DNA from: Ypsolopha sequella
Taxonomy: Eukaryota > Arthropoda > Insecta > Lepidoptera > Ypsolophidae
Assembly (NCBI GenBank): GCA_934047225.1
Contig: OW203991.1
Location: 6,696,001 to 6,760,000, forward strand
DNA: 64,000 nucleotides
Direction: 5' to 3'
Part shown: positions 1 through 12,400 of the stretch, one piece after another
How positions within the stretch are numbered: position 1 is the first letter of the stretch
Layout of the letters: each line of letters starts with the position of its first letter
Notes under the pieces: model-generated
Databases searched by the model: none
The model's input: only the letters and a program-made list of their open reading frames with translations
What the model was told of the DNA's origin: nothing
Position numbers and translations under genes: made by a program

Positions 1-730
1 AATTGAAAACAGTGATAGAAAAATACCAAAAAAATGAAAAAAGAAATAATAAACATATTTTTTGATTAAAAGAGGGTTTTCACAAATAAAAACAAGAAAA
101 AAAGAAACAAATTTAATTTGCTATAAATATATCATTTTTTATTTTTTTATTAAATTCTCTTTTTGACTTTAATATCAAAACACTATAAAAATATATGCAA
201 GCAGAATATTTGTTAGATTTTTTTTTTTTCAAAAGCTCTATTTAATATTTCTCGCCGAATGCGAGAAAATAAAAAAAAACAAAGAAAAATAAATTAACGA
301 ATTTTAAATATAAAAAGTAATTAAATGCTATTGCCAAACATATCTTTAGTTCATACAATCATATAATTATAATTTTAACGTAAAATTTTGTAAATAATAA
401 ATAAAAAAACTTTTGTGCCGTTTTCGAACCAAGATGCATTTAAGGGTTAAGAATAGACGTTGCATACCAAATCAAAAACAAACCATAATCAAATACCATT
501 ACCATAAAAATAATATCACAATTACAATAGGATTTTTTTATTTTTTCCTTTTTTTCAGTAATAGTAATTTTTTTCAAAATAATGTCCCCGTTTCACAATA
601 TTTTTATTCCTACTTATTATTTCCCACTCCATTAATTTTCTAACAAAAAATTGCAAAGTTCTATCATAAATAAAATAATTTCTACGAGCGGTTAACAAAA
701 AGCACTACGCTCGCGTCCCATACAAAGACA
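1..730. other. AT-rich sequence, no gene seen
   Basis: Very AT-rich with A and T runs. A 76-codon frame at 413-643 has a composition typical of random AT DNA and no motif. Confidence 0.6.
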
Positions 731-763
731 CTCTCTTCTTCTTCTTCTTGGGGGTGCCATATC

Positions 764-1048
764 CTAGCGGATGTCGGCGACCACCACACGAAACTCTTCT
801 CTATTCTGTGCCAGTCTGCATAGACTGGCAGCGTCTTTTATGTTAGTCCAAGTTTTTACGTTATCACTCCATGTCATCCGCCTTCTCCCCCTTCCCCGTT
901 TTCCGTCCATTTTCCCTTCTAAAATGTTCTTCAACATGTTATACTTTTCATGTCGATAAATGTGACCAAAATATGCTGTTTTTCGTCTCTTAATTGTTTT
1001 TAATACTTCAAGCCTTTTATTAAATCTGTTAAGCACTTCTTCATTCAA
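764..1048 (-). pseudogene. RTE-like LINE, C-terminal reverse transcriptase fragment
   Basis: The frame reads RRKTAYFGHIYRHEKYNMLK, NILEGKMDGKRGRGRRRMTW and SDNVKTWTNIKDAASLCRLA, the conserved C-terminal end of RTE-type reverse transcriptases. A CTT-rich simple repeat (727-750) follows at the 3' end, as in LINE tails. Only the last 94 residues remain; the copy is 5'-truncated. Confidence 0.8.
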
Positions 1049-1654
1049 GACACTCTCAAGAAATAAAAAAAAATCAAAATATTTTTATTTCTTTGTTTTT
1101 GTCGATATATTTTGATCTAGTTTCACCCCCTTTTGTATGAGCACTCTTACGAGAGACACACTATATACGGAACCCTCAGAGTCCAAGTCCTACTCGCAAG
1201 GTCAAGTATCAGATAGTCAGCGCGAACAAAGTTGCGGGCAAATTTAGTCTTCAAATGAACAGGTTTTGAAATAATTACCTATTGTTTTGATGAAATTCCT
1301 AAGAGCTTCGCTGGAGATGTAGAATTCCTAGGTCAGTAAAAATTATACGTTTTCGTCAGTTTCCATCCATGCTCGTGTGATTTCCACCAAACATGCTTTT
1401 GCGTTTCATCACAATATTTTTAACAAATAAGATTTGATTTAAACCACATATCATATAGGTATTTAAACGTTTATGGCGTACAAATTTGACATGCTATTCA
1501 AAGAGATCCCATAATAAACCCCGTTGGAAATCATCGAATTCACGAAATAACAATTAGGAGTCTGACTTCTATCGATACTTGCGTCCATGTGAAGTGGTTA
1601 TCAGTGGTTATATTGTCTTTGTGTCTATGCTTGTGTCAAATCAGAAAAAATATT
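1049..1654. other. Unique-looking sequence, no gene seen
   Basis: No frame, hairpin or family match noticed. Together with 1743-1884 and 2262-3195 it is the region beyond the host gene stop; the 3' UTR must lie in 2262-3195 or further left. Confidence 0.5.
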
Positions 1655-1742
1655 CAGGACTAACCTTATTTTAAGCGGCCTGTCTCTTTCTTTCTTTATC
1701 GAAAAGACAAGGACAGAACGCTTAAATTAAGTTTAGTCCTGT
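1655..1742. repeat. Short inverted-repeat element, copy 1
   Basis: GACTAACCTTATTTTAAGCG pairs imperfectly with CGCTTAAATTAAGTTTAGTC. The related copy is at 45985-46078. Confidence 0.6.
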
Positions 1743-1884
1743 CAAATAAGTTAAGATGTGCTTCACCGAATCGGTACCATTGTAGTTCAACTTCTCAACT
1801 AATTTAGATTTACTAATATCTCAACGAATTTAATAGAAATAAATTTGATTACACAAATTTAGATGTTAACAATATTCTGATTTT

Positions 1885-2260
1885 GGCTACGCAAATTTTA
1901 TTTTTGTCACTGTCACTCCAAGCGAAAAATCGCGCAGTGCGAGAGGGGCGGATTCAGGGCAAAAGGGAAAAAAGTTGGTTTTATATTTTTATTAAAAAAA
2001 AATAGGTAGCAAAATTTCCAAAATTAAATGTCTAGATATTGTTGAAACCCATCAAATAAAATATGTTTAAACGAGGAGATTAAGTGTGTTGGAAGACCTC
2101 ATTTTAACAATTATTTCTATCGAGGAAAGTTTATGCAAACATGTTTTCCAAAATCAAATCCCTAGATTACATAGTCAAAATGCATATACCAGAAACAGAT
2201 TATAATTTTCCTTGTATTTCATGAAATACACAGAAAAGAAACACCCGTATTTTTTATGCT
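1885..2260 (+). repeat. Dispersed repeat family D, copy 1
   Basis: GTCACTCCAAGCGAAAAATC, GCGCAGTGCGAGAGGGGCGG and TTCATGAAATACACAGAAAA are shared with 41893-42285. No ORF. Confidence 0.8.
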
Positions 2261-2261
2261 A

Positions 2262-3195
2262 AATTAAATTGTCCAAACGCAAGAGCATGTTTGGGGAAAG
2301 GGGCCCTGAATGTTTATTAAAGGGTGGAACTTTTTCATTTTTTTTATTTTATTTGATGTGGATTTTTTTATACTTACTTTAGATTCCTAAATTAAACAGA
2401 GAGGTATTTATTACAATTTGCAAAATTAAGACGAATTAAAATACTTATTTATTAAAAAATTATTATTTATTTAATTTTCAAATACAAGACACATAAAGAA
2501 AAAGGAAGTTTTCTTAATTAAAAACTGTTTTGGAATTGAATTACAGCTACAGAGTTTTAAAAAGAAGAGAATATAGGTATCTAGCCTAATAAATTCATAA
2601 AAATGGAAGAGAATGGATTATAAATATTATTTACAATACAGATTGATGATTCGATTTTATTTTAAAGTGTTGAAAATAGACTAGAGTAGTTCTACATCGA
2701 GTCGCGTCCATTGATTTTTCCCGCCAATATTTTCGAGCATGTTTTAAGGCATTAAGTACATGTGTCTGATTAGAAAAGCAGAAATCTATAAAATAGAGAG
2801 CATGATAAGTGCAAAATTTAGTTTTCAATCATAATTTGATATGAACAGGACTCGACGAGAGGAACTAAATGATTCGTAGAGGCGGGCGTCGGTGATATCG
2901 ACGCGCGCCACTACGAAATTCTTAAATAATACTCTTTAAAACTTAACAAGAACTATGTGTAAATTCTACTTTAAACGCCTAAAGAGTAGACGTTCAATGT
3001 CTCTAACAAGACCCAGTCTTGTTGTGGATCACTCGAAACTACATTTTGGACCCCCTTTCTTAAAAATATACAAGTCACATTTTGAGATTCGTTCGAGTAA
3101 AGGGCGCGAACACCGAAATAACATCCGAGCGTCGTCGGACAGTTGTGTGTGGCGCATTCTATTTGACGGGAACGCGTCACGTTTTGGCGCTGAAG
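2262..3195. other. Downstream flank / probable 3' UTR of the host gene
   Basis: Contains several minus-strand AATAAA hexamers and short frames without recognisable content. Confidence 0.45.
2656..2661 (-). terminator. Candidate polyadenylation signal
   Basis: AATAAA on the minus strand about 535 nt past the stop codon. Other AATAAA hexamers occur near 2406, 2445 and 2466, as expected in AT-rich DNA, so the site used cannot be chosen from sequence. Confidence 0.3.
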
Positions 3196-3468
3196 TTATA
3201 TACGGCTCTTGATATTGTGTTGAGGAATTTCCGGAGGGATGGGGGCTGGTGGCGGAGGGGGGTGAAGCACGCGCGCAAGTTCTGCCTTCTCGTCAGCGGA
3301 GAGCACGTAGACAGGAGGAGTGGCTGGAAGGAATCGCTCCGCCTTGTGTGGCTCCCTCTGTAGTCGGGCGCGATACAACATCACAAGAACACATAACACA
3401 CTGATGACGAAAGCTGAAGTCGCTGCCAGGACGATCAGGGCTGTGTGGTAGGATGTCGTTGCTAATAC
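3196..3468 (-). CDS. Exon 22: transmembrane helix and cytoplasmic tail
   Basis: After GTTCCAG the exon reads VLATTSYHT, then a 22-residue hydrophobic helix ([15 protein letters not shown]...VML), then basic [11 protein letters not shown] as a stop-transfer. The 59-residue tail holds [16 protein letters not shown] and a proline run [15 protein letters not shown], and ends at TAA (3198-3196). With the signal peptide this predicts type I topology. The proline run could bind SH3, WW or EVH1 domains. Confidence 0.9.
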   Translation of the reverse strand, partial: VLATTSYHTALIVLAATSAFVISVLCVLVMLYRARLQREPHKAERFLPATPPVYVLSADEKAELARVLHPPPPPAPIPPEIPQHNIKSRI

Positions 3469-6400
3469 CTGGAACAAGAAAAATAAATGTGTATTCCTAT
3501 ACTCCTAAGTCCTAAATGATTAGTTGGTTTTGCCGTCGACTTCGCATATGCGGGTCTTCTAATATCTACCTAGCTCAGTATAAAGCGCCACTTTACTGTT
3601 CACACGAACTAATCAACAAATAAAGGCAGGGCCGAATTTAGAGGAGGGCAACCGGGGCTACAGCCCCGGGGCCTCCACAAGAGAGGGGCCCACACAATAG
3701 TGGCTCCACCAATTAATTAAAAATATTGATTTTAGTGGACTGTATGCGAAGCGTCAAAATGGCGAACTATACTGGCGTGACAAGTATAAAAATTTGGAAA
3801 GCTGGTTATTCAACAAGTTTTATCACCCAATTGCCAAAAAACACGAATTATAACAATAAGATAATGTTATTGTGGGTATACTTTGTTTTGTATTTTGTTA
3901 TAGTAATACATAATTATGAGCACTTATGGAAACAGCGGATCGTATATCGATCTTGAATCAAAGAAGGTGCCTCTACTTCGTTGTTGCCCAGGGGCCTCCA
4001 CATCCTATAATGCGGCTCTGAATAAAGGTATCGTGATGTAGATACGTAGCGTCATCTAGAGGAAGGGATATGCTGGGCGTGGGGTCTGTCATTATTACCA
4101 TCCCCTCAATCCAAATACGTCCCTGGGAAAACCCAATGAATTTCAATATTTATATTGAAATTCATTGGGTTTTCCCATTCATTGGATATGGTTGTTACCG
4201 TGGACTCTGTGAAAATCTCGCGTTGCTGCATGGCGGGGAGAGGCGCGGCCAAGCGGTACTCGCTGCGGATGACGTCAGCAGACAGGATTTCACCGTCAGC
4301 AGATTTGCTGCCTGATAGCTTTTCTTGTTTCACCTGCAAACAGACGGTCGACACTATATAATTTCATCACTTGGGTGCATGAAGGGAGCCTCCCCGGGTG
4401 GCGTTACCTACTTCAAATCAGTTACATAGCTATCGGAGGGCTAAGCAGTGCAGTGCATGGGAGTCCCCAAGCTCAGGGGGCCCCCTCGGTGACGTTTGAA
4501 AGAGTAATTTAAATATCTAACCGAATACAGAATTTTTGACTTTTAGGCCCCTGGTCAGCAGACCGAACCCTTAAATAGGCCCCTTTTCGCCGGGATTTTT
4601 CTCAAGATTCATACAAAAGGTAAAAACATTAATTGTTCTGTGGTAAAAACTGATTGTGAAGTTAACAGTTCATTTTTTTTTCATAAGTATTATCTAGCGA
4701 GATCTAACTACAGCCATAGATAAATAAAGGAAGGATAGATTGCTATCTCCTTGTACTGTTCGCAATACTAAAAATAACGTTGCTAGATGGCGTTACTTGT
4801 CTCGCTAGAAATGAAATTTGTCTGAAATCGACGAAATATAGCATTTTACTGTTCTGGTTCATCATATTTATTTATTTTATGAATAAAAACACAAAATGTT
4901 CTTAACATCGCATCAGAAAATTGTGAATTCTTAATCAGGTGTCATTAATCATTAAACTTTCGGTGGTAAGCTGGCAATCTAACTAAGCGTGCAGATGATT
5001 ATTCCGAATTCCGGTAGATGGCGCAGATATTGTCGTGTTCTAGCAAATTTTTGTTTTTGTGGGTGCAGTATAGTTGCTACACACACGCACATCGAATTTC
5101 GTTTCATCAACTGTTCGATAGATGGCACTAGGTATGTCACAATTTATCTAGTATAGTAGCGACAGCAAAAATAATAAGTCGAACTACTAGGTACCGGCGA
5201 AAATAATAAGTTTTACGCGGGCTTTGTTCTAATGTATGGAGTGAGCAATCTATCCTTCCTTTATTTATCTATGCTACATCCCAAAAAGATCTATATTTTA
5301 TCTGTAGTGGAAATTAAAAAGAGAGAAAAGACTAAGTGTATACACTTTTCTTTAAATAACCGTTTCATGGAAAACAGTTTTTACCTGAAACCATTTCACA
5401 AATTCGGCGCTTTTTGAATATCTCGCCATCTTGCACCTCTTGATGAGAGATAATAATAATAATAAAATTCTTTATTGCACAAGATAAAAATTTTGTACAT
5501 AGGCGAGCTTAATACTATTTAGTATTCTCTACCAGCTAACCTTTGGTAATTGGGAAGTTGTTGCGGGTAGTGCCATGATGTCAAAATATTATAGGGTACC
5601 GATTTAAATATATATATTACTCAAACACTTAGTAAATTATATTATACTACATGCTAATAAACATATACAGTAATTAATAGGAGATAACAACATTAAATGA
5701 TAAACTACATATACCACTACATAAATAAATAAGTATAATGGATATATACTGAAGAGAACTTGTCTAAAAACTTAATACAGATTTAATAAAATATTTAATT
5801 ATTGTGGATCATTCTGTAAATCAAGAAAGTGCTGTTTTATCTTATTCTTGAAGACCGATACAGACGGAGCCTCACGAATGTGTAGCGGCAAACTGTTCCA
5901 CAAGCGTATTGCACTCACAGTAAAAGAATTTGTATACATGCATGAACTATGCTCAGGTGTACGAAGAAGCCAAGTTTTGCTGGGTCGTTCAATGCGATCG
6001 AGGGACGAAAGAGGCACAAAACGTTCCTTAAGATATGACGGGGAACTTGGGTTATGGAGAATACCATAAAGAAAGGTCAAAATATGGGAATCTCTGCGGA
6101 ACCTGATATTAAGCCAATTGAGTTCAGTGCGGAATTTAGAAATGTGATCATACTTACGCAGTCCGAATATATAACGGATGCATAAGTTGAGAAGTCGGTC
6201 AAGCTTATTAAGAAGTTCCTCAGTGAGGTCGGGATAGCATACATCCGCGTAATCTAAGATGGGGAGCAATAACGAATTAACAAGAGTAACTTTGGCAGAA
6301 TATGGTAGAAACTTTTGCATGCGTTTAAGGGCATGCATAGACGCAAATATTTTCTTGCTGCTTTCAGACACATGTAAATCCCAGGACATGTTATTTCTGA

Positions 6401-9400
6401 TGTGCAAACCCAGACTTTTTACCTCAGTACAGTATGGTAGTGGTATATTATTGAAACAAGCTTGGGGTAAGGTATGTAAGTCAGTTTTGTCCACCAGAGC
6501 CTTACTTCCTAAAATTATTACTTGCGTCTTAGCAGGATTGACTAAAAGTCCATACTGCTCGGTCCAAAGACTGATAGAATCAAGATCACAATTTAACTTC
6601 TGAACAGCATGAGACAATGAGTCCTGCTTGCAAGATAAATACAGCTGCAAGTCGTCGGCATACAGGTGATAAGAGCTGAAGTTCACAACAGAGACAAGAG
6701 TATTAATGAAAACAGAGAATAGCAAAGGAGATAGAACCCCCCCTTGTGGAACTCCAGCTGTCACATCACACCAATTGGAGAATCTATCGTTGACACGAAT
6801 GCGCTGATGGCGCCCATTTAGATAGGAATCAAACCATGACGCAGCAGAGTCAGAGATGTTAAGAGAACGGAGAATAGCCAAGAGGATGTCGTAGTCAACG
6901 CAGTTAAAGGCACTGCTGAAATCAAGTAAGGTAAGGAGCGTAAGTTGCCTATCGTCCATAGCTTGGCGGATATCATCGGTAACTTTAATAAGAGCAGAGC
7001 AGGTACTATGGGATGGACGAAATCCCGATTGAAAGGGGTTAAGGAGGTTATTCTTGTGGAGAAAGTTTAAAAGTTGGCGATTGACCACTCGTTCAAGCAC
7101 TTTGGAAAGAAAGGGTAAGATAGATATAGGTCGATAATCCTTGAATGTGGTGGGATTCGTAGTCTTTGGAATTGGGACCATATATGCCATTTTCCATAGG
7201 GAAGGAAAACTGCTTGAAGAAAGCGAAAAGTTAATTATGTGTGTCAGAGAAGGAAGAATGGTTTTGAGGATAGGCAAAAGAAGGTCACGGCCCAAGCCAT
7301 CATGACCCACTGCTTTACTAGGAATCGACAAGATAATTTTTTCGATACTGAAATCCGAAACTGGCTCGAAGGAGAAACTGTTGTCATTTAAAGGGGGCGA
7401 AGCAAGAAGACGCCTTATCGTTGAGTGTTTCAAGAGTGAGTCAATACTGTGAGGGGGGGATGAGAAGTGTCGATTTAGACCATCAATGTCAAGAGAAGAA
7501 ATGGGCTCCTCCTTATTTTTACCGAATCCTAAGGTCCGCAAAAATCGCCAGAGATTTTGAGGGGAACATTTTTCTACATTGGTGTGAATGTGGCGCCGTT
7601 TAGCGTTCCTTATCACCTGGTTGCAACGATTTCTTGCGGCTTTAAACTTGATCCAGCTCTCCTCAGTCGGATCTTTTTTGTGTTTGTATTTAAGTCTATC
7701 TCTAGAGGACATCAGTTTGCGAATATTGTCGGTGAGCCAAGGGGTTGGAGCGTGTTTCATTCGTACTGGACGAACTGGAGCATGAATATCGTAGAGGTCT
7801 GTGATCAATTTATTAAATGTGTTGACCTTGTCATCAATGTTGTTCAAACTGTCTAACTGACACCAATCTACCTTGTTTGCATCAGCCAAAAGTTTGTTTC
7901 TGTCCATATCTGCAAAATTACGCTGAAGAATTACTTTAGGCTTGACTTTAGGGATTTTTAGCTTATAGGAAGCATAGATGAGATCATGGTGAGAGTAACC
8001 AGCTGCTGTAAACTGGCCATGTGAAGCAATACGATCAGGGCAGGGGGTCATAATAAGATCCAGAAGTGTATGTGAATCACCAGTGTGATGAGTGGCATCA
8101 AGTTCTAGAATGGAAACATTAACAGAAGAGGTCAGGGCCTGAAGTTTTTGTGAGCGGTGAAAAATCTGTGAATCAGATGAAGGAAGTAAGTTGGTATTGA
8201 AATCACCCATAATTAGAGCATGCTCATAATTAGGCAAGTGAGTAACAAAGAGATCTTCAAGGCTGTCAAAATAGTCAACTTTGGGAGGGGGATATACAAC
8301 ACAGAGCAAGAATTTAACAGTACCAAAGTCAAGTTCAACGAACAAATGTTCCATGGATTGAGTATACTGTGAAGGAGACTGAGAGATGACTCTGTACTTA
8401 ATATCAGAGCGCAAGAATATGGCGACTCCACCGCAGCCCGCTCCAGTTCGGTCATTTCTGACAAGAACATAGCCAGGGATCGCGACAGAAGTTGAGGGGA
8501 TAGTGGGCTTCAAGTAGGATTCCGAAACTAAACAAGCATGGATGAGATCGTGATTGCTAGAGAAAGTAGCAAGAAATTCGGAATGATGTGCAGAGATGCT
8601 TTGAGCATTGACGTGGCAGATGTTCAAATTCTTTTTAAATGGGGAGAAAGAGTTGTGAAGCAGATCACTAAGAGGAACAGTAGATAATGCAGAATCATCC
8701 AAAGCGTCGACATATGAGTCATCAGAATCAAAAGATTGAAACAGTTCAGGATTATGTGAAAGATCCATTATAAATATAATAATATAAATAAAATAAATAG
8801 ATATACTTAAGTATACTTAAAATAATGAGCTTAAGGCTACGTACAACAATTTCTACATCACCGCCAATTTACTGAGATAAGAAAATGCACAAAGAAAAAA
8901 AAAAAAAAAATAAACAAAAGTAAGTACCTACATTAACCAAATAATCATTTTGAAACAACAAAAGTTATGGTTAGTTGCAGAAGACAGGTAACATTAAGCA
9001 TAATATAAGTTAACGATTTATGTTTAAAGTTGCATGACAACAGAATGAATGTTTTGTTCAAAGTTACAGAATATGATAGGTACTATAAATTAAAATGAAA
9101 AATGAAATCTCCGTGAAACACGAAATGATGCGACGTCACTGTCATGTAGTCAATAAATAAATAAAATTTTACAAAACGAAGGTAAATTACGAATATTTTC
9201 TGAAATTTTGTTAGAGCTGAAAATCAGTAACTATCACATTTTCATTGAATTTAATTACCAGTGCCAGCTGTGCATACGAAAATATCACTAAGCTGAGAAG
9301 AAATCATATTTTGTTTTTTGTACTCGCTGATCTATCCCTCCTGGTTCTGGTATTGAGCTTTCCAGTCCCGGATGTGGACTCAGCAGCAGGAGGATACTTC

Positions 9401-12400
9401 GCAGAGATATCCAGCAGCTGGTTAATGGACCTCAATCGTTGCTTCACACCATCCTGTAGCTTGAGATAAATGTGGCCGTCTTGTGACCAACATCGGTGAA
9501 CTCCATACAGCCTACGAGCTTCCTGGAAGACCTGTCTCCTTTGGGCAGTGAGAAACTCACCAATGGAGATATCACTGCCTTTCAGACCAGTCTTGTTGCT
9601 CCACACTGAAGATCGAATATCCAGTTTAGCAAACTTTACTAGTATGGGACGTGAACGGCTGTCACTCTGGGGAGGCTTTCCAAGGCGAAAGGAGGACCTG
9701 ATACTCTCCTTTGTGAAGTCTGCTAGCTTCAGCTTATCCGTCACTATGTGAGACACCACTGTTGGCAAATCTTCATCCACTGACTCCGGAACCCCTCGAA
9801 ACAACAAAAATTTGCGCCTTCCAAGATTGTCCATGTCATCAACAATCTGATTGAGTGAGGAGAACTGCTCACGCAAGAGAGCTATAGCATCCTTCATGCA
9901 AACCTTAAATAAGTTGAACTCGCTTGCCAGACTTTCCACAGTGAGGGGTGATTTTGTGAAAGTTGTTGACTGAATCCGGGCCTCGAAGGCAGCCATACCA
10001 TCCGTGAATTTCTGTTCAAGGTTGGTAATTGCTGTAAGTGGGTCGAGAGCAGCAGTTTTGAAATCCTTTTTCTGGTTTTTGGACATTTTTATATGTTTGT
10101 ACAATTGTGCATGTGCAGTGATGTGAGGTTATGTTATTTGCAGTGATGCTTTTGACTGTCTTAGTGCATAATAATACTTCTGTTCCTTTCTTCTGTAAAC
10201 ACCTTACTGGTTTTGGATTTAAAGGTATTTATATATGGTTTATGTACATAATAAATAATTAGCCAAAAAATTATGCTTGTCACTTAGCACCTACCCACGA
10301 AAAAAAAAAAAAGTGAAAAAAAAGAGATGGGTCGGAGTGCGGTGTGGGGGGGAAGGGAAACATAATAATATACAAGGTGACTTTTTGATCATCGTCCAAA
10401 TTCATACTAGAGGCTCGGTAAGTGATCAGCATCATGAATCGATAACAATTTTTGTGAAATTTGTGTACTGAAATATCGACTTCCCATAGTAATTCACTCC
10501 CAGTCATGAGTGAATCACTATGGCGAGACGAAATTTAATTTTATGAATTTTACTAAAATCGTTATTGGTTCATGGTGCTGATCACTTACCAAGGCTCAAG
10601 TATGAATTTGGACGATGTTCACGAATTCACCTTGTATATACAACGTGAAATTTAAGTCATTTTGCTAACGAAAACTGGTGATAGTAGTCGTCCATATGAA
10701 CAACTTTTACTTTTACAAAGCCTTTTTGTTGCCACGATACATGACGTCATCCTTTTACTTTTATTTTAGGTCACCTGTATTTTTCGTTATGTATAGGATA
10801 GTGTCAAAATTGTATTGTTCTTAGAATGTAAATTTTTATGTGTTGTATGTGTTGTGGCGATTAATAAAGTTTTTATCTATCTATCTATCTATCAATATCC
10901 CTTTGCTCGGCAGGCGGGTTGGTGATAACATTGCAGTGCTATACATATTTCAATTAAAGACGCAGTCGCAAATGGTCGAGCATGTATGCTGTAGAATTTC
11001 CACTAGCAGGCACACCCTAAAATATTTGGCGAAAATAGACGTTGCCCAACGCCAGTACCATTATGTAAACCTGGGTTTAGGGACCCTAATCACTTACCAA
11101 GTTTTCAATATGGTAGACGATGTCCACAGCCCTCGGGCCGGTTAGCATGGTCCTCAGCTTGCTCAAGTTCCTGTCCTTGGTGAGTTTGACGGGCACCTTC
11201 GCGCCGAGTGTCGCCAGGCGGCTGGCCAGTGCTGAGCGCGCACGTTCTGCCATTTCACTGTCCGCGTTCAGCAGTTCCAGCTCCAAGGAGGCGGACTCGA
11301 TTTGCGTTGGTTCTGGAACGCACCACCAGGAATGTTACTCTTTTTGCTACAACATCATATTCGCTCTTCAAAGAAGAGGTCATGGCTTAGCTCTGCTTAA
11401 TAGTAGTTTATGCTACAAGGGCGAAAAGGAATAAATTACGAGACGTAACCGAGTAAATTATTGCTCTTACGCCCGTGTATCATACTACGTTTTTCAATGC
11501 ATAGTGTGAGGAAATAAAACAGCTATAATCTTGTGAACTTTAAATTATGATTGGCTCAAAAGGACTGTATCCAGAGCCAACAAAAGAGAACAGTGGAAAA
11601 AAGTATAACATTTATGGTACACAGGAAAGGTTGCAGGTTAGCCAACTTCTCGTAAATAAATTAAAAAAAAATTATAATAAAGCCCTAGGGCAAAATAATC
11701 GACTTTCTGTTCGGTTTTGATGCATAAAAAGTACGCCTTTACGAGCACTTGCATTGAAAAATGTATTGTTACCAATTCCCCGCAAGTTGCTTGCCGCAAC
11801 ACCTCGGCAAACCTACTGTTGACGAACAAAAGTCAACATATTCAAAGTTTTTTTTTTTTCAATTAATGACTTTTAGGTTATTGGCCTTGGCGCTCATAAC
11901 TTTACTGGGCAAAAGGAGGTAACGGCGAAAATGTTCAGCGCCAGCAAATTTTAAACGTTATACATCTGACAGCAGGGGGACCTCAGGTCAGGACGTCGAT
12001 AATGTGCCATCTATCACATACCACAAGGATCCGCGTTGGGTAGATCAGGAATGATGACTCCCTGCAGCGGCCTCGTTTGTCCGGCTGCATCGACGCACCA
12101 ACAGCGGCCGCGCGAGCACTGGCGCGGAGTGAACGAGCCGTCCGGAAGGCACCGCGGGCGCACGCTGTCTTGTGCTGGGAGATACATACAAGTACATCAT
12201 TGTAACATGGAATAACAGGAAAATATTCCACGAGCGATGCAATCACCGCTAAATTTAAATTCTGTTTTTATACGTTAATGTTTAAAGTAGAAAGCCATTA
12301 GTGTCTATCACAGACCGTAGCTAGTCTATTGCGTCTACAGTGCTACAAGGATCTTATGGTGCGTGGATTGGTTGTGTCCAAAATTGGAACTAACACTGCT

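Larger units (their letters stand above)
5446..10110 (-). mobile_element. LINE (CR1/Jockey-group non-LTR retrotransposon) with both ORFs open
   Basis: ORF1 (10104-9304) and ORF2 (8768-5799) are both uninterrupted. The 3' UTR has AATAAA (5476-5471) and ends in an ATAATAATA-type tail near 5450. The 5' end is uncertain, somewhere beyond 10104. The element is in intron 20, same orientation as the host gene. Truncated relatives of its 3' end are at 18438-18700, 24543-25389 and 49140-49380. The clade was not determined. Confidence 0.88.

Noticed and set aside
5848..8470. Several plus-strand and minus-strand frames of 60-114 codons
   Set aside because: Shadows of the LINE ORF2 in other frames.
11983..12246. 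87-codon minus frame over exon 19
   Set aside because: Different frame from the TG1 domain; the phase-consistent exon 12022-12174 explains the sequence.
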